Assembly (NCBI GenBank): GCA_030838245.1
Contig: JAUTXB010000144.1
Coordinates: 1-5,284 of the forward strand
Direction: 5' to 3'
Origin: Acidimicrobiaceae bacterium
GTDB taxonomy: Bacteria > Actinomycetota > Acidimicrobiia > Acidimicrobiales > RAAP-2
Length of the DNA: 5,284 nucleotides
The position numbers were made by a program, and so were the translations under genes. The notes below the pieces were generated by a model, which was given only the letters and a program-made list of their open reading frames with translations, did not search any database and was not told where the DNA came from. Below, one piece after another: positions 3,790 to 5,284 of this stretch. Positions within the stretch are counted from its first letter, which is position 1. Every line of letters starts with the position of its first letter.

Positions 3790-5175
3790 GTGCCCATACG
3801 CTTCCGCCTGGCACTCCTCCTCGCAGTCGCGGCTGCGGTGGCCGCCTCAGTCGGCGGTGTGATCTTCGTCAACGAACTGTCTGCGAGCCTCCATCGCTCC
3901 ATCACCACCACGCTGCAGACCCGGGCCCAGGCGATTACTCAGCAGCTTCCAAGTTCTGGCTCATTGGAGATCCAAGATCCGGGGCCCGTCCGTGCTCCGA
4001 TCGGCGTTTCCTCAGGTCAGGAGATCGTGCAAGTGCTGACCAGCAACGGGAGGGTCGTCGACTCGTCGGGTCCCGGAGCTGCTGTTCCGATCCTTCGACG
4101 CCCTCAGATCATCCAGGCGATGTCCCAACCTTTCACTTTCGAACGGCGGCCATCGGGAACGGATGCACAGTTTCAGTTCTTGGCTACGAACACCGGCGGT
4201 CATTCGACAGTTGTTGTGGTCGGGACATCGCTCGAGACCCTCGACCAGGCGATCCAACGAGTGATCATCGAAATTGTCGTCGGCGGCGCGATCGGCGTAC
4301 TGGTGGCCGGTATTGCTGGTTGGCTCCTGGCCAGAGCGGCCCTTCGCCCCGTCGAACGCATGCGACGCCAGGCGGCAGAAATGTCCGAGCACGACAACGA
4401 TGCCGTACTACCGGTTCCAGGAACCCGTGACGAATTGGCTGCCCTCGCCCGTACCCTCAACGGACTGCTGGGTCGGCTGCACGGTGCGTTGAGTCGTCAA
4501 CGGGGGTTTGTCTCCGCCGCTGGTCACGAACTGCGGACTCCGTTGGCCACTCTTAAAAGTGAGCTCGAGCTCGCCAGTTGGCCCAATCGATCTCATGCGC
4601 AGCTGGTGGCGGCCCTTGAACAGGCGACAGGTGACACTGACCGCCTGGTGCAGCTCACCGACGATCTCTTTTTGCTGGCCCGAGGGGACGAGGGCGTCGT
4701 GTTCGTCCGTCCCGAACCTATCAACATGGCCACGCTCGTGAACGAATGCCTCGTCCCCTTCCGAAGTCGTGCCGACGCCGCCGGGGTCGCATTCCGACTG
4801 CACGTCCCGCCCGACCTCATAGCAATGGTCGATCCGGGTCGATTTCGCCAGGTCATCGGCAATCTGATCGACAATTCCTTGCGCTTCGCTCCGCCGGGAA
4901 GCCCCATTGACGTTCGGGCAATGCGTGCAGGCTCCACATTGGTGATAGAGGTCGATGACCACGGGCCGGGATTCCCCACCGAGTTCATTCCGCGAGCGTT
5001 CGAGCGGTTCAGCCGGCCTGACGGTTCTCGGAGTCGGGAAGGTGGCGGGGCGGGCCTCGGACTTGCGATTGTGAAGTCGATCGTCGACGCCCACGGGGGT
5101 GTTGCATCAGTGGCGAACCGCCCTGATCGGGGTTCGACCGTTCGAGTCGAGATTCCTCAAGAGGAGGAGCCGTAG
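3790..5175 (+). CDS. Membrane sensor histidine kinase (HAMP, HisKA, HATPase_c)
   Basis: This 461-residue kinase starts at a GTG 12 bases after the regulator stop; no Shine-Dalgarno is visible, so translation is probably coupled. TM1 is at about 7-27. An extracytoplasmic sensor region of about 130 residues (28-157) has no recognised domain. TM2 is at about 158-180, followed by HAMP (about 181-234, with ALRPVERM). The dimerisation domain carries the H-box GHELRTPL with phospho-acceptor His246. The catalytic domain has the N-box NLIDN (358-362), G1 DDHGPG (389-394), F-box FERF and G2 GAGLGL (420-425). All catalytic motifs are intact, so it should autophosphorylate and pass phosphate to Asp51 of the partner regulator. 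The residue before His246 is Gly where Ser or Ala is common (SHE/AHE). The short sensor domain suggests detection of an envelope or membrane signal. Start MPIRFRLAL is typical of this kinase family. Confidence 0.95.
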   Translation: MPIRFRLALLLAVAAAVAASVGGVIFVNELSASLHRSITTTLQTRAQAITQQLPSSGSLEIQDPGPVRAPIGVSSGQEIVQVLTSNGRVVDSSGPGAAVPILRRPQIIQAMSQPFTFERRPSGTDAQFQFLATNTGGHSTVVVVGTSLETLDQAIQRVIIEIVVGGAIGVLVAGIAGWLLARAALRPVERMRRQAAEMSEHDNDAVLPVPGTRDELAALARTLNGLLGRLHGALSRQRGFVSAAGHELRTPLATLKSELELASWPNRSHAQLVAALEQATGDTDRLVQLTDDLFLLARGDEGVVFVRPEPINMATLVNECLVPFRSRADAAGVAFRLHVPPDLIAMVDPGRFRQVIGNLIDNSLRFAPPGSPIDVRAMRAGSTLVIEVDDHGPGFPTEFIPRAFERFSRPDGSRSREGGGAGLGLAIVKSIVDAHGGVASVANRPDRGSTVRVEIPQEEEP

Positions 5176-5284
5176 AGGAGAGCGAACGCCCGCACCGGAC
5201 CTCGTTGCAGCATTGGCCTCTACCGCACGTGCCCTTGGGCGCCCATCGCACCGGTAATCGGACCGGTCGTGGATCTCGTGGACC
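5176..5284. other. Region downstream of the kinase gene, no gene recognised
   Basis: No convincing terminator, RNA gene or start codon with ribosome-binding site is visible. A plus-strand frame is open to the window edge from TTG 5205 or GTG 5229, but it is too short and Arg-rich to call. ACCGGT occurs twice (5250-5255 and 5262-5267) around a 6-base spacer; because ACCGGT is its own reverse complement, this is both a direct and an inverted repeat. Lack of a terminator leaves open that the operon continues. Confidence 0.4.

Noticed and set aside
3775..3792. Regulator and kinase genes are in the same frame, separated by one TGA and four codons, suggesting a readthrough fusion
   Set aside because: Separate regulator and kinase are the normal arrangement, and the kinase has a standard N-terminus at its own GTG.
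4561..4572. 12-bp palindrome GAGCTCGAGCTC inside the kinase gene
   Set aside because: It simply encodes Glu-Leu-Glu-Leu with GAG/CTC codons in a conserved helix; no regulatory context.
4408..5094. Long minus-strand open frame (228 codons) opposite the kinase gene
   Set aside because: It is antisense to the intact HisKA and HATPase_c motifs and encodes no recognisable domain.
5205..5284. Possible start of a downstream plus-strand gene (TTG 5205 or GTG 5229)
   Set aside because: The frame is too short before the edge, has no well-placed ribosome-binding site, and encodes an unrecognisable Arg-rich peptide.

Overview
The window is GC-rich DNA from a high-GC bacterium. A member of the Actinomycetota, perhaps an uncultured acidimicrobial-type lineage, fits best. 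The reasons are GTG starts, weak or absent Shine-Dalgarno sites, TANNNT-type -10 elements close to start codons, MacB/FtsX-type ABC genes with an alanine-rich lipoprotein, and an MtrA/TrcR-like OmpR response regulator. No rRNA, tRNA, transposase, integrase or CRISPR sequence is visible, and the exact taxon cannot be read from this stretch.

Left half, minus strand (1-2449): a tightly packed operon transcribed leftwards. Its order is a secreted lipoprotein with a PsbP-like C-terminal domain, an unusual ABC ATPase, a canonical ABC ATPase, and the first 118 codons of an FtsX/MacB-type permease that runs off the left edge. All three junctions are 4-base stop/start overlaps (GTGA, ATGA, ATGA), so the proteins are probably made in a fixed ratio. 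An 8-bp-stem hairpin lies just ahead of the permease start.

Middle (2450-3105): a divergent regulatory region, then a rightward gene for a 98-residue secreted protein. Its mature part has no Lys or Arg and ends in a distinctive His/Asp/Gln tail. A strong intrinsic terminator follows, then the promoter region of a two-component system.

Right half, plus strand (3106-5175): an OmpR/PhoB-family response regulator and a membrane HAMP histidine kinase, 12 bases apart. The last 109 bases hold no recognisable gene.

The main hypothesis is that these are parts of one envelope-signalling module. A tandem 11-bp repeat (TCTCATnnTCC twice) sits across the predicted -35 of the regulator gene. Related 11-bp-phased sequences lie upstream of the small secreted protein gene and of the lipoprotein/ABC operon, and an exact 11-base match (CCTCTCATGAT) is shared between the regulator and ABC operon promoters. 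I infer that the response regulator controls itself, the small protein and the ABC operon. The kinase may sense the small secreted protein, the lipoprotein, or a stress the transporter relieves. This is inference from sequence layout and was not tested.
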